Position numbers and translations under genes: made by a program. Below, one piece after another: positions 1 to 8,434 of a stretch of DNA of 59,882 nt. This DNA comes from Sphingomonas elodea ATCC 31461 (GTDB taxonomy: Bacteria; Pseudomonadota; Alphaproteobacteria; Sphingomonadales; Sphingomonadaceae): contig NZ_AGFU01000003.1 of NCBI RefSeq assembly GCF_000226955.1, positions 1-59,882 of the forward strand, read 5' to 3'. Numbering within the stretch: position 1 is the first letter of the stretch; the number at the start of each line of letters is the position of its first letter. The notes beneath the pieces were generated by a model. That model saw nothing but the letters and a program-made list of their open reading frames with translations. It did no database searches and had not been told where the DNA came from.

Positions 1-2
1 CG

Positions 3-380
3 GCGTGGAACCCGGATTCGCTCAGCGTGGCGAACCAGGAACTCAACCTGGGCGGCGCGAACATCACGATTTCGTCGACCGCGACGATCAGCACCCAGGC
101 CAGCGCGCAGGCGATGATCGACACGATCACGACCACGCAGACCAACCTGACCGCGGTCCTCGGCAGGCTCGGTGCTGCTTCGCGCAAGATCGACGCGCAG
201 CAGACCTTCACCAGCAAGCTCTCGGACGTGATCGACAGCGGCATCGGCAACCTTGTCGACGCCGACCTGGCGAAGGAATCGGCGAAGTTGCAGGCACTGC
301 AGGTCAAGCAGCAGCTCGGTGTGCAGGCTCTGTCGATCGCCAACCAGGCGCCGCAGACCATCACCTCGCTGTTCCGCTAA
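3..380 (+). CDS. flagellin, C-terminal part (5' end outside window)
   Basis: The frame is open from the left edge and ends at TAA 378-380, so only the last ~125 residues are visible. They read as the flagellin C-terminal D0/D1 helices: an amphipathic stretch with AQAMIDTITTTQTNL, then LGRLGAASRKIDAQQ, then a KLQALQVKQQLGVQALSIANQ helix region and the classic end SLFR. This part packs the inner core of the flagellar filament after export by the flagellar type III system. A strong terminator follows directly, so the gene ends its transcript. Whether the full protein is standard length cannot be seen. Confidence 0.9.
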   Translation, partial: AWNPDSLSVANQELNLGGANITISSTATISTQASAQAMIDTITTTQTNLTAVLGRLGAASRKIDAQQTFTSKLSDVIDSGIGNLVDADLAKESAKLQALQVKQQLGVQALSIANQAPQTITSLFR

Positions 381-422
381 GAGCCCAAGGCCCAACCCTG
401 GGGGCCGAAGGCTGGAGAAAGA

Positions 423-456
423 GGGTCGGGATGGTTCGCCATCCCGGCCCTTTTTT
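423..456 (+). terminator. Rho-independent terminator of the flagellin gene
   Basis: A 12-bp stem (one G-T pair) with a TTCG tetraloop spans 423-450 and is followed by six T. It lies 43 nt after the flagellin stop codon. Confidence 0.9.
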
Positions 457-527
457 CATTGGGACGGGGACGGAGTACGATTTTTTTGGGGTGGCCGCTC
501 TCCGCCGCCTGCCATAGGCCTGCCTGC

Positions 528-1283
528 ATGACGACGTCGACCGCGCGGGGCTTGGATGCCCTGACCGAGAAGGAAAAGCAGACGCTCCGCCTGATCGTCC
601 GCGGGCATGATGCCAAGTCGATCGCGCGCAGCCTCGGTCTTTCGATCCACACGATCAACGAGCGGCTGCGCGAGGCGCGGCGCAAGCTGGCGGTTTCCAG
701 CAGTCGCGAGGCGGCGCGGCTGCTGCTCGATGCCGAAGGCGAGCCCCCCAAAACCTTGGAGGACACACAAATCGGGGAAGCCGCCGGGCCATCCGATCGG
801 GAAGAAAGGGCCAGCGCCGGACGGACGTCCCGTCGGCGCCCCCTCTTGATCGGAGCCATCGTCATGCCCGTATTCCTGGGATTGCTTATCCTCGCCGCGC
901 TGCCCAACGCGCAAGTGCCGACACCCGCGCACCAGCGCGCCGCCATCGAGACGCACGATCCGGCGATCCTCGATACCGCGCGCCGCTTCCTCGAACTGGG
1001 CGACCAGGCGAACTGGGCGGGCAGCTATGCGATGACCGGCAAGAGCTTCCAGCAGCTCAACTCGGCCGAGGTCTGGGCCCGCGCGTCGGAGAAGGTGCGC
1101 GTGCCGCTCGGCGCGGTGAAGGCGCGTACCCTGCTCAGCGAGCAGAGCCTGCCCGCGCCGCCGGACGGCTATGAGGTCGTCAAGTTCCGCACCCGCTTCG
1201 CCAACAAGGCCTCGGCGGTCGAGACCGTGACGCTGGAGCGCGAGGGCGAGGCGTGGAAGGTCGTCGGCGTCACCGTCGGCTGA
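528..1283 (+). CDS. membrane-anchored LuxR-type HTH protein with DUF4019 domain
   Basis: 251 aa from ATG 528; an upstream in-frame ATG at 459 would start inside the flagellin terminator. Residues ~8-70 are a LuxR/FixJ-type helix-turn-helix (LTEKEKQTLRLIVRG, then SIHTINERLREARRKL). A polar linker leads to one transmembrane helix (~108-126, GAIVMPVFLGLLILAAL). Residues ~145-251 match the DUF4019 pattern (FLELGDQANWAGSYAMTG, ending EAWKVVGVTVG). The layout suggests a one-component regulator with DNA binding inside and a sensing domain outside the membrane. This architecture is known in sphingomonads, but its ligand and targets are unknown. It is monocistronic between two terminators. Confidence 0.75.
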   Translation: MTTSTARGLDALTEKEKQTLRLIVRGHDAKSIARSLGLSIHTINERLREARRKLAVSSSREAARLLLDAEGEPPKTLEDTQIGEAAGPSDREERASAGRTSRRRPLLIGAIVMPVFLGLLILAALPNAQVPTPAHQRAAIETHDPAILDTARRFLELGDQANWAGSYAMTGKSFQQLNSAEVWARASEKVRVPLGAVKARTLLSEQSLPAPPDGYEVVKFRTRFANKASAVETVTLEREGEAWKVVGVTVG

Positions 1284-1302
1284 GGCCGCGCGGCGACCAA
1301 AC

Positions 1303-1333
1303 AAAAAAGCCGGGGTTCGCGCCCCGGCTTTTT
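1303..1333. terminator. bidirectional terminator between the DUF4019 gene and nusG
   Basis: The stem AAGCCGGGG/CCCCGGCTT closes on a TTCGCG loop. A-rich sequence precedes it and T-rich sequence follows, so it can serve both convergent genes. Confidence 0.85.
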
Positions 1334-1368
1334 CGTGTTCGCTTGTGCGGACCCGCAGGTCCCGCCGG

Positions 1369-1908
1369 TCACTTGACCCGTTCGACGTCCTCGAACCCCA
1401 GCTCCAGCGGGGTCGCGCGGCCGAAGATCGAGATCGAGACCTTCACGCGGTTCTTGTCGTAATCCAGCTCTTCCACCACGCCCGAGAAGGTGGCGAAGTT
1501 GCCGCTGATGACCTTGACCGTGTCGCCGATGTCGAAATCGACCTTGAGCTTGGCCTTGGGCGCGGCGGTGGCCGCTTCTTCCTTGGTATTGAGGATGCGG
1601 GCGGCTTCCGCCTCGCTGATCGGCTGCGGCTTGCCCGAGCTGCCGAGGAAGCCGGTCACCTTCGGCGTGTTCTTCACCAGGTGATAGACGTCGTCGTTCA
1701 TCTCGAGCTTGGCGAGGACGTAGCCGGGGAAGAACTTCCGCTCGGACTGGATCTTCTTGCCGCGACGCACTTCCGTGACCGTCTCGGTCGGCACTTCGAC
1801 GGCCTCGACGAGGCGATCGAGACCCAGGCGGGTGGCGTCGGCCAGGATCTGGTCGCGGACCTTGCCCTCGAAACCGGAATAGGCGTGGATGATGTACCAG
1901 CGCGACAT
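1369..1908 (-). CDS. nusG: transcription termination/antitermination protein NusG
   Basis: 179 aa, normal bacterial NusG length. The NGN domain opens with RWYIIHAYSGFE and contains RKFFPGYVLAKLEM. The KOW domain (~125-178) contains DIGDTVKVISGNFATFSG and ends GFEDVERVK. NusG binds the RNA polymerase clamp, increases processivity and links RNAP to Rho or to the ribosome. It lies 16 nt behind secE in the usual secE-nusG pair. The expected rplK does not follow; a terminator and a convergent gene do, so this pair is separated from the ribosomal protein operon here. Confidence 0.97.
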   Translation of the reverse strand: MSRWYIIHAYSGFEGKVRDQILADATRLGLDRLVEAVEVPTETVTEVRRGKKIQSERKFFPGYVLAKLEMNDDVYHLVKNTPKVTGFLGSSGKPQPISEAEAARILNTKEEAATAAPKAKLKVDFDIGDTVKVISGNFATFSGVVEELDYDKNRVKVSISIFGRATPLELGFEDVERVK

Positions 1909-1924
1909 GATTGTTGGTCTTTCC

Positions 1925-2122
1925 TTACTGCGCGAGGCGGAGGAGGGCGTTGACGATCAGATCGAACAGCGAATCGATGCCGAGGAAGAAGCTGCCGAGC
2001 AGCGTCGTCATGATCATCACCATCACGCCGGTCATGATCGTTTCGCGGCGGCTGGGCCATGCGATCTTCGACGTTTCCTGGCGCACCTGGCGCATGAATT
2101 CGACGGGACTGGTCTTCGCCAC
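1925..2122 (-). CDS. secE: preprotein translocase subunit SecE
   Basis: 65 aa from a GTG start. SecE family sequence: FMRQVRQETSKIAWPSRRET followed by one transmembrane helix (MTGVMVMIMTTLLGSFFLGI). SecE clamps SecY in the SecYEG channel. The GTG at 2122 has GAGGA about 8 nt upstream and gives the usual short alphaproteobacterial protein. An upstream in-frame ATG at 2161 would add 13 residues but has a poor ribosome site. It is co-transcribed with nusG. The tRNA-Trp that often sits just upstream in alphaproteobacteria is about 10 kb away here. Confidence 0.93.
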   Translation of the reverse strand: MAKTSPVEFMRQVRQETSKIAWPSRRETIMTGVMVMIMTTLLGSFFLGIDSLFDLIVNALLRLAQ

Positions 2123-2277
2123 TTGGGCATCCTCGAATGAAACGGTTGATGCGTCGGGCATGGGTCCGCTGCCCGGTCCTTCTCAGGAACCGGTGCAATC
2201 CACCCACGCTTTCGGCTAGGGGTCCGTATCTAGAGGATCGTGCGGCTGAGTGCAAGCGTGGGGAGGACCGGACGCCG

Positions 2278-2907
2278 TTACCGCTGCTTCATGCCCCGCA
2301 CGCGGTGCCAGATGTAGAAGGCCACCAGCGCGACCAGCACCACACCGATCAGCGCGTCGGCGCTGTGGAAGGCGGCCTTCATGCGGGGGTCGCTGTCCCA
2401 CTTCTCGCCCAGCGTCATGCCCACCCAGGCGAGGCCGAAGCACCAGGGCCAGCTGCCGATAAAGGTGTAGACGTGGAACGGCACCAGCTTCATCCGCGCG
2501 ACGCCGGCCGGGAAGGCGATGAACGAGCGGATCACCGGCAGCAGCCGGCCGATCAGCACCGCGATGCTGCCATAGCGGGCGAAGAAGCGGTCCGCCGCGT
2601 CGATCTCGCCCGGGCCGATCAGGACGTACTTGCCCCAACGCAGCGCCAGCGGCCGCCCGCCGCGCTTGCCGACCTCATAGGCGACGATCGAGCCGAGGTT
2701 GCAGCCGATCGCGCCCGCCGTCGCCGCCAGGTAGAGATCGAACCGGCCGGTGGAGACCAGATAGCCGGCAAACGGCATGATGATCTCCGACGGCAGGGGA
2801 ATGCAGGCGGATTCGATCGCCATCAGGAGCGCGATGCCGAGATAGCCCCCGCTCGAGATGACCCAGATGGTGAAGGTGGCGAGGATGCCCAGGATGCGTT
2901 CGACCAT
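2278..2907 (-). CDS. DedA family (SNARE-associated/VTT domain) membrane protein
   Basis: 209 aa. DedA hallmarks are the early ESACIPLPSEIIMPFAGYL segment, an acidic/proline re-entrant region, and GRLLPVIRSFIAFPAGVARM with conserved arginines. Several hydrophobic segments end in ALIGVVLVALVAFYIWHR. Members act in envelope homeostasis, and some recycle undecaprenyl phosphate or flip lipids; the exact substrate here is not readable. ATG 2907 is chosen because the family N-terminus starts there. The frame stays open far upstream, but that part is antisense to the next gene and codes for nothing recognisable. It is divergent from the glycosidase gene. Confidence 0.88.
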   Translation of the reverse strand: MVERILGILATFTIWVISSGGYLGIALLMAIESACIPLPSEIIMPFAGYLVSTGRFDLYLAATAGAIGCNLGSIVAYEVGKRGGRPLALRWGKYVLIGPGEIDAADRFFARYGSIAVLIGRLLPVIRSFIAFPAGVARMKLVPFHVYTFIGSWPWCFGLAWVGMTLGEKWDSDPRMKAAFHSADALIGVVLVALVAFYIWHRVRGMKQR

Positions 2908-3039
2908 GGCGGCTTCGTTGCGGCACCCGCGCGGATTTTGGAAGCCGCTTTTTTGCGCGGCGCAGCAACACCCGTTGCGGCTTGGCGGAGCCGGGTGTGT
3001 CTGATAACCCGGAGTAATTAGGCGACGGAGAGGGATTTC

Positions 3040-4998
3040 ATGGGCTTGGCAACCGGGCGGATGCGCCCTTCGCGGCGGGCGTTTCTTGCCGGCACCTGCA
3101 GCGGCGCGGTGGCGATCGGCGGGGGCGTGGCCTTGCCGCATCCGGCAGCGGCGGTGGCGGTGGACGGTGCCCCGGTCGCGGCGCCCCGGCTCCAGCCGTT
3201 CGACATGGCGGATGTGACGCTGGGGGAGGGGCCTTTCCTCCACGCCCAGCGCGCGACCGAGGCCTATCTGCTGCGGCTCGAGCCCGATCGGCTGCTCCAC
3301 CAGTTCCGCGTCAATGCCGGCCTCGAACCCAAGGCGCCGGCCTATGGCGGGTGGGAATCGGATCCGCTCTGGTCCGACATTCACTGCCAGGGGCATACGC
3401 TCGGCCATTATCTCTCGGCCTGCGCGCTGGCCTATCGCGCGACGGGCGAGGCCCGGTATCGCCAGCGCGTCGACTATATCGCGACCGAGCTCGGCGCCTG
3501 CCAGGACGCCGCGAAGAGCGGGCTGGTTACCGCCTTCCCCAAGGGCGCGGCGCTGGTATCGGCGCATCTGCGCGGCGAGAAGATCACCGGCGTGCCCTGG
3601 TACACACTGCACAAGGTCTATGCGGGCCTGCGCGACGGCGCGCTGCTCGCCGACAGCGAACCGGCCCGCGCGACGCTGCTCCGCCTCGCCGACTGGGGTG
3701 TGGTGGCGAGCCGGCCGCTCTCCGACGCCGAGTTCGAGGCGATGCTGGAGACCGAGCATGGCGGCATGAACGAGATCTATGCCGATCTCTATTTCATGAC
3801 CGGCAAGGAGGAATATCGGGCAATCGCGCGGCGCTTTTCGCACAAGGCGCTGCTGGCGCCGCTCGCCAGGGCGCAGGACCATCTCGACGGGCTGCACGCC
3901 AATACGCAGGTGCCCAAGGTGGTCGGCTTCCAGCGCGTCTACGAGGCGACCGGCGATGCCGCGTACCGGGATGCCGCGGCATTCTTCTGGAAGACGGTGG
4001 CGCAAACCCGCTCCTTCGCGACCGGCGGGCACGGCGACAACGAGCATTTCTTCGCGATGGCGGACTTCGAGACCCACGTCTTCTCGGCCAAGGGATCGGA
4101 GACCTGCTGCCAGCACAACATGCTGAAGCTGACCCGCGCGCTGTTCCTCCACGATCCCGATCCGGCCTATGCCGATTATTACGAGCGGACGCTCTACAAC
4201 GGCATCCTCGCCTCGCAGGATCCGGACAGCGGCATGGCGACCTATTTCCAGGGCGCGCGGCCCGGCTACATGAAGCTCTATCACACCCCCGAGCACAGCT
4301 TCTGGTGCTGCACCGGCACGGGGATGGAGAACCATGTAAAATACCGCGATTCAATCTACTTCCACGACGCCTCGACGCTGTACGTGAACCTGTTCCTGCC
4401 ATCGACGCTGCGCTGGCGCGACAAGGGGGCGGTGCTGGTGCAGGAGACCCGCTTTCCCGAGGTGCCGACGACGACGCTGCGCTGGCGGCTGGACAAGCCG
4501 GTCGACGTGACGCTGAGCCTCCGCCACCCCGGCTGGAGCCGCACGGCGACCGTGCGGGTGAACGGCAAGGTGGCGGCGCGCTCGGTCGCACCCGGCAGCC
4601 GCATCGCGCTGCCGCGCAACTGGCGCGACGGCGATGTCGTGGAACTGCAACTGGTGATGGAACCGGGCGTCGAGCGCGCCCCCGCCGCGCCGGACGTGGT
4701 CGCCTTCACCTATGGCCCGCTGGTGCTGGCGGGCGCGCTGGGTGCGCAGGGGCTGGCGCCGGGGGCGGACATCGTCGTCAACGAACGCGACTATGGCCGG
4801 TACAATGACGGTCCGGTGCAGGTGCCGGTGCTGGCGGGCGACCCGCAGGCGCTGCTGGCGCAGATGCGGCCGGGCAAGGCGCCGCTCGAATTCACCTTGC
4901 CCGCGGCCGACGGCGCGCCGGTGCGGCTTATCCCCTATCACCGCATCGCGCACGAACGCTATGCGACCTATTGGAAGCTCGCGCCGGTGACGGCGTGA
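3040..4998 (+). CDS. Tat-exported glycoside hydrolase, GH127/GH146 type (beta-L-arabinofuranosidase family)
   Basis: 652 aa with a twin-arginine signal (RPSRRAFLAG, then a hydrophobic stretch to AAA). The catalytic (alpha/alpha)6 domain carries family signatures LEPDRLLHQFRVNAGL, YGGWESDPLW and WYTLHKVYAGL. The metal and catalytic cysteine set is visible: E354-T-C356-C357 and W-C423-C424-TGTGMEN, matching the Glu plus three Cys zinc site in which one Cys is the nucleophile; E335 is a likely acid/base. It probably releases L-arabinofuranose from plant glycans in the periplasm. GGAGAGG lies upstream of ATG 3040. A CCGGGT...ACCCGG inverted repeat (2991-3012) sits in the leader. The exact linkage specificity is unknown. 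Confidence 0.88.
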   Translation: MGLATGRMRPSRRAFLAGTCSGAVAIGGGVALPHPAAAVAVDGAPVAAPRLQPFDMADVTLGEGPFLHAQRATEAYLLRLEPDRLLHQFRVNAGLEPKAPAYGGWESDPLWSDIHCQGHTLGHYLSACALAYRATGEARYRQRVDYIATELGACQDAAKSGLVTAFPKGAALVSAHLRGEKITGVPWYTLHKVYAGLRDGALLADSEPARATLLRLADWGVVASRPLSDAEFEAMLETEHGGMNEIYADLYFMTGKEEYRAIARRFSHKALLAPLARAQDHLDGLHANTQVPKVVGFQRVYEATGDAAYRDAAAFFWKTVAQTRSFATGGHGDNEHFFAMADFETHVFSAKGSETCCQHNMLKLTRALFLHDPDPAYADYYERTLYNGILASQDPDSGMATYFQGARPGYMKLYHTPEHSFWCCTGTGMENHVKYRDSIYFHDASTLYVNLFLPSTLRWRDKGAVLVQETRFPEVPTTTLRWRLDKPVDVTLSLRHPGWSRTATVRVNGKVAARSVAPGSRIALPRNWRDGDVVELQLVMEPGVERAPAAPDVVAFTYGPLVLAGALGAQGLAPGADIVVNERDYGRYNDGPVQVPVLAGDPQALLAQMRPGKAPLEFTLPAADGAPVRLIPYHRIAHERYATYWKLAPVTA

Positions 4999-5029
4999 CG
5001 CGGATGGCGCCGCGCGCAAGGCCGCTCGA

Positions 5030-6538
5030 TCAGGCTGCCTCGTTCGCGCAATAGCGGTCGAGAAAGGCGGCGTGCGGGGGAAGCGCAGCAACGCAGCGCG
5101 CAACGTTCCCCCGCAGGTCGCCCAGCGCCCGCTTGAGCTGGTCGGGCGGCGCGAGGCGCGCGAGTGGATTGTGCGCGCGCGGGCGCATGCCCTGTCCCAT
5201 CAATACCTGCACCCAGGAATCGACGCGGAAGAGATCGTCCGAATCCTGGTAGGCGATGGCGTTCTGCTCGAACAGGGCCATACGCTGCGCCAGCGATTGG
5301 GGAATCTCCATTGCGCGCATCCGCCGCCAGAAGGGCGAATCGGTGCGTTGCGTGAGATGATAGTGCAGGATGATGAAGTCGCGTATGTGCTCCATCTCCG
5401 CCCGCGCAACCCCGTTATAGCGTTCGGTCAGCGCCGGCGTGACGCCGTCGAACGGGAAGGCGTGGATCAGTCGGGTGATGCCGATCTTGATCAGGTGGAT
5501 GCTGGTGGATTCGAGCGGCTCGACAAAGCCCGACGACAGGCCGAGCGCGATGCAGTTCTTGTTCCAGGACTTTTTCCGCCGTCCGCTGACATAGCGGATG
5601 AGGCGCGGCTCGGTGACCGGCGCGCCGTCAATGCTGTCGACCAGCTTGGCGCGCGCCTCCTCGTCGCTCAGAAACCCGTTGCAATAGACCAGGCCGTTGC
5701 CGACGCGGTGCTGCAGCGGAATGCGCCAGCGCCATCCTGCCTCATGCGCGATCGCGCGGGTGTAGGGGAGGGCGGGCCCCGTCGATTCGGTCTGGACGAC
5801 CCAGGCGCTGTTGGTCGGTAGCCACGCGCTCCAGTCCTCATAGCCGGTCTTCAGCGTCTCCTCGATCAGCAGGCCATGAAAGCCGGTGCAGTCGATGAAC
5901 AGATCGCCTTCGATCCGTTCGCCTGACGAGAGGCCCAGCGCCGTGAGAAAGCCGGTGTCGGGATCCTGCTCGATCGCGGCGATCTTGCCCTCGACGCGCC
6001 GCACGCCTGCCTTTTCCGACAATTGCCGGAGCGCGCGCGCATAGGCGGTTGCGTCGAGATGATAGGCATAGCTCAGCGGCGTTCCGTTCAGCTCGGTCGC
6101 AAACCGCCCTTGCTGTGCAGCGAGATACTCGACGCAATAGTCGCCCACCGGCCCGCCAAAGCCCTGCGCCGTCGCCTCGAGCCAGTAGTGATGAAAATCG
6201 GCAAGGCCGGTCGGCTGGCCCGTGGTGCCGAAGCTGTGGAAATAGCGCTCGCCGATCTGGCCCCAATTCTCGAACGAGATGCCCAGTTTGAAACTGGCAC
6301 CGTTCGCGCGCATGAAGCTTTGTTCGTCGATGCCAAGAAATTTGTGAAACGCGCGGCTGGTGGGAATGGTGGATTCGCCGACGCCCACGGTGCCGATCGC
6401 ATCGGATTCGATCAGGGTGATGTCGATCAGGCTTCCCAGATGCCGTACCAGTGCGGCGGCGGCGACCCATCCGGCGGTACCACCGCCTGCGATCACGACG
6501 CGCCTCACGGCCTGCCCATTGCGTGTTGCTTCACCCAT
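5030..6538 (-). CDS. flavin-dependent tryptophan halogenase family protein
   Basis: 502 aa. It has the FAD-binding GGGTAGW (18-24), GVGESTIPT (~52-60), the conserved lysine K84 (equivalent to the PrnA catalytic Lys) in FKLGI, the halogenase signature W269-R-W271-R-I-P, and SSGFVEPLESTSIHLI with the conserved Glu near 343. These fit an FADH2-dependent halogenase that forms HOCl/HOBr and delivers it through Lys. Homologues beside TonB receptors (such as Brevundimonas BrvH) halogenate indoles in vitro, but their natural substrate is unsettled. No flavin reductase is adjacent. It is the last gene of the sapC-cupin-halogenase run and convergent with the glycosidase, with 31 bp between. Confidence 0.9.
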   Translation of the reverse strand: MGEATRNGQAVRRVVIAGGGTAGWVAAAALVRHLGSLIDITLIESDAIGTVGVGESTIPTSRAFHKFLGIDEQSFMRANGASFKLGISFENWGQIGERYFHSFGTTGQPTGLADFHHYWLEATAQGFGGPVGDYCVEYLAAQQGRFATELNGTPLSYAYHLDATAYARALRQLSEKAGVRRVEGKIAAIEQDPDTGFLTALGLSSGERIEGDLFIDCTGFHGLLIEETLKTGYEDWSAWLPTNSAWVVQTESTGPALPYTRAIAHEAGWRWRIPLQHRVGNGLVYCNGFLSDEEARAKLVDSIDGAPVTEPRLIRYVSGRRKKSWNKNCIALGLSSGFVEPLESTSIHLIKIGITRLIHAFPFDGVTPALTERYNGVARAEMEHIRDFIILHYHLTQRTDSPFWRRMRAMEIPQSLAQRMALFEQNAIAYQDSDDLFRVDSWVQVLMGQGMRPRAHNPLARLAPPDQLKRALGDLRGNVARCVAALPPHAAFLDRYCANEAA

Positions 6539-6546
6539 CGCCGGTC

Positions 6547-7578
6547 CTATCGGTTCATCTTGCGTAATATCTCCGCGCGCAGTCGACGCGCCGCCATGGT
6601 GTCGAGCGGTGCCAGCGCGCCGCGGGCCTCCGCCGGCAGATGCGCGCCCGCACGGTCGGCGGGGCCGAAAACATAATAGTCGAACAGCGCGCGCCAAGCG
6701 TCCTTCTCGGCCGAAGGCCGGTCGCGGAGGCTGATCAGCCCATGCAGCAATGTGATCATCGGGGTGTCGACAAATGCCGGCGTGTCGTTCCACCAGTAGT
6801 TGATCATTGCATTGAACGCGTCGAGCGCCTCGACCTGGTGCCACCACATGGCAGGGTAGATCAGCGCGTCGCCCGGCTCAAGATCGGCGACTTCGCCGAC
6901 TGCCATCGCCTCGGCAAAATTGGGGAAGCGGTCCAAGTCCGGGTTGGCGATATCGACCATGGTGACGACCTGGCCGGCAGGGGTCGGATCGAGTGGGCCG
7001 GGGTAGAGATTGGCGATCTGATCGGGCGGAAACAGGGTGAAGCGGCGGCGCCCGACCATGCACACCGCAATGTTGTTCGACATGTCGTAATGTGCTGCCG
7101 TGGTCGTGCGGTTGCCGATCCAGATGCTGACCAGGGGCGGATGGGCTGCGAGCTGCGGGTCGGCGAATTGCAGCGCGTCCGATACCCGCAGCCCCGGCAG
7201 ATAATGGTCGATGTCGGTCGAGCCGATGAAGATGGAAGGGGCGTGCGGGTCGCCCAGCGTGGCACGTATCCGGTCGAGATATGCCGAGAGCGAGCCGCTC
7301 TCCCGCGCGAAGTTCAGCGCGGTGCAGGTGGGGTCATAGCCCCAGCGCCCGTGGATCGACGGATCGCCGACAAATGCCGTGACCGGCCGACCGCCATCGA
7401 GCGCCCGGAGCGCGGCGATCGCTGTTTCCGCACCCTCCAGCCCTGCCGCGACCAGCGGCAGGTGCCGGGCGATGCCGCGCAGGATCGCCGGACGACCTTC
7501 CGCGATCAGCGCCGCGACGGGCAGGCTGTGCGCGTCCGCTCCCTCGATCACGCGCGTACGGCGAGCGATGGCAGGCAT
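6547..7578 (-). CDS. cupin-like (JmjC/cupin_8) domain protein
   Basis: 343 aa. The double-stranded beta-helix core is visible: SIWIGNRTTTAAHYDMSNN with H-x-D as first metal ligands, MVGRRRFTLFPPDQIANLYPG as the 2-oxoglutarate-side signature, and GDALIYPAMWWHQVEALD with the distal His. This suggests an Fe(II)/2-oxoglutarate oxygenase of the cupin_8 group, although no substrate is known. It lies 8 nt upstream of the halogenase and 5 nt downstream of the SapC gene, so the three are surely co-transcribed. The same gene trio recurs next to TonB receptors in related bacteria. Confidence 0.82.
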   Translation of the reverse strand: MPAIARRTRVIEGADAHSLPVAALIAEGRPAILRGIARHLPLVAAGLEGAETAIAALRALDGGRPVTAFVGDPSIHGRWGYDPTCTALNFARESGSLSAYLDRIRATLGDPHAPSIFIGSTDIDHYLPGLRVSDALQFADPQLAAHPPLVSIWIGNRTTTAAHYDMSNNIAVCMVGRRRFTLFPPDQIANLYPGPLDPTPAGQVVTMVDIANPDLDRFPNFAEAMAVGEVADLEPGDALIYPAMWWHQVEALDAFNAMINYWWNDTPAFVDTPMITLLHGLISLRDRPSAEKDAWRALFDYYVFGPADRAGAHLPAEARGALAPLDTMAARRLRAEILRKMNR

Positions 7579-7583
7579 GTCGA

Positions 7584-8306
7584 TCAGGCGCTCTCGGCCA
7601 GCCGCATCTGCTTGCGCGCGATCAGCTGCTGAATGTTGCCGAGCGAGGCTGCCGCGAGGGTGGCGAGGCGGAGCAGCCCCGTGCTGTGCAACTGCTCGAG
7701 CAAGGCACCGCGCAGCGCGGCAAGCTGTGCGATGTCAACGACCAGCACATCGGGGACGGTGAAGCGCAGATCCTCGCGTACATCGATGTTGAGCGTGACC
7801 TCTGTCAGCAATCCGGCGTCGTCGAGCGCGGCATATGCCGCCGGTGCTGTCTCCACGCCCTCGTACAACAGCCGGAGGACGCCCGTCACATATTCCAGAT
7901 ACGGGGCATTGCCGCCATGTTCGAGGAACAGCGGCAGGCCATCCTCGGCGCCCACGCGCGGATCGTCCATGTCGACATGGACCATCGGCTCGCCGGGCTC
8001 GGCACCGGGACCGTCGCGTACGATCCCGATCGAGAAGGGGCCGCGCTGGTGGCTGGCGGGAACATAGCGGCTGAGCCACTGATGGTCCGCCAGGAACAGG
8101 TTTTCATCGCGGTCGAGCCCGAGCAAGGCATAGGCTTGGAGCCCGGTTTCGCGTCGGCGGAAGATGATGGCGAATTCGCGCTGCAGTTCCTCGAACTCAG
8201 CCGGAAACACCAGTGCCTGGTTGGCGGCATCTCCATATGCGGCGCCCGCCGCCCGGCGCACGCGCAGATCGGCGTGGTCTACATTATTGATCTGTATTGG
8301 ATTCAT
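7584..8306 (-). CDS. SapC family protein
   Basis: 240 aa. SapC features are an N-terminal YGDAANQALVFPAEFEELQREFAIIFRR segment and a central LFLADHQWLSRYVPASHQRGPFSIG. No signal peptide is seen. The name comes from a Campylobacter S-layer-linked locus, but in Caulobacterales and sphingomonads these genes travel with TonB receptors, cupins and tryptophan halogenases, and their biochemical role is not established. It is first in a three-gene run and separated from the receptor by a terminator at 8351-8386. Confidence 0.85.
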   Translation of the reverse strand: MNPIQINNVDHADLRVRRAAGAAYGDAANQALVFPAEFEELQREFAIIFRRRETGLQAYALLGLDRDENLFLADHQWLSRYVPASHQRGPFSIGIVRDGPGAEPGEPMVHVDMDDPRVGAEDGLPLFLEHGGNAPYLEYVTGVLRLLYEGVETAPAAYAALDDAGLLTEVTLNIDVREDLRFTVPDVLVVDIAQLAALRGALLEQLHSTGLLRLATLAAASLGNIQQLIARKQMRLAESA

Positions 8307-8350
8307 CAGCTCCGACCCTGTTCAGCGCAGCGATGGTATCGCAGGTGCGA

Positions 8351-8386
8351 CCAGAAAGAAAAAGCCGCTGCGATCAGCGCAGCGGC
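8351..8386 (-). terminator. Rho-independent terminator behind the TonB receptor gene
   Basis: On the minus strand a perfect 9-bp stem GCCGCTGCG/CGCAGCGGC with a 5-nt loop is followed by TTTTTCTTTCT. It lies between the receptor stop (8435) and sapC (8306). It could fully or partly separate receptor expression from the downstream trio. Confidence 0.85.
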
Positions 8387-8404
8387 CCTTCCTTTGGTTC
8401 GGCA

Positions 8405-8427
8405 GAGCGTGGGCGCAGCCCACGCTC
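8405..8427. repeat. 10-bp perfect inverted repeat just after the TonB receptor stop
   Basis: GAGCGTGGGC/GCCCACGCTC with a GCA loop. No T-run follows on either strand, so it is probably a stabilising 3' hairpin in front of the true terminator rather than a terminator itself. Confidence 0.6.
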
Positions 8428-8434
8428 GCACGCA

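Noticed and set aside
2908-4335. Long open minus-strand frame upstream of and joined to the DedA gene (685 codons)
   Set aside because: It is antisense to the well-supported GH127 gene, has Arg/His/Gly-rich composition typical of GC-rich shadow frames, and matches no family.
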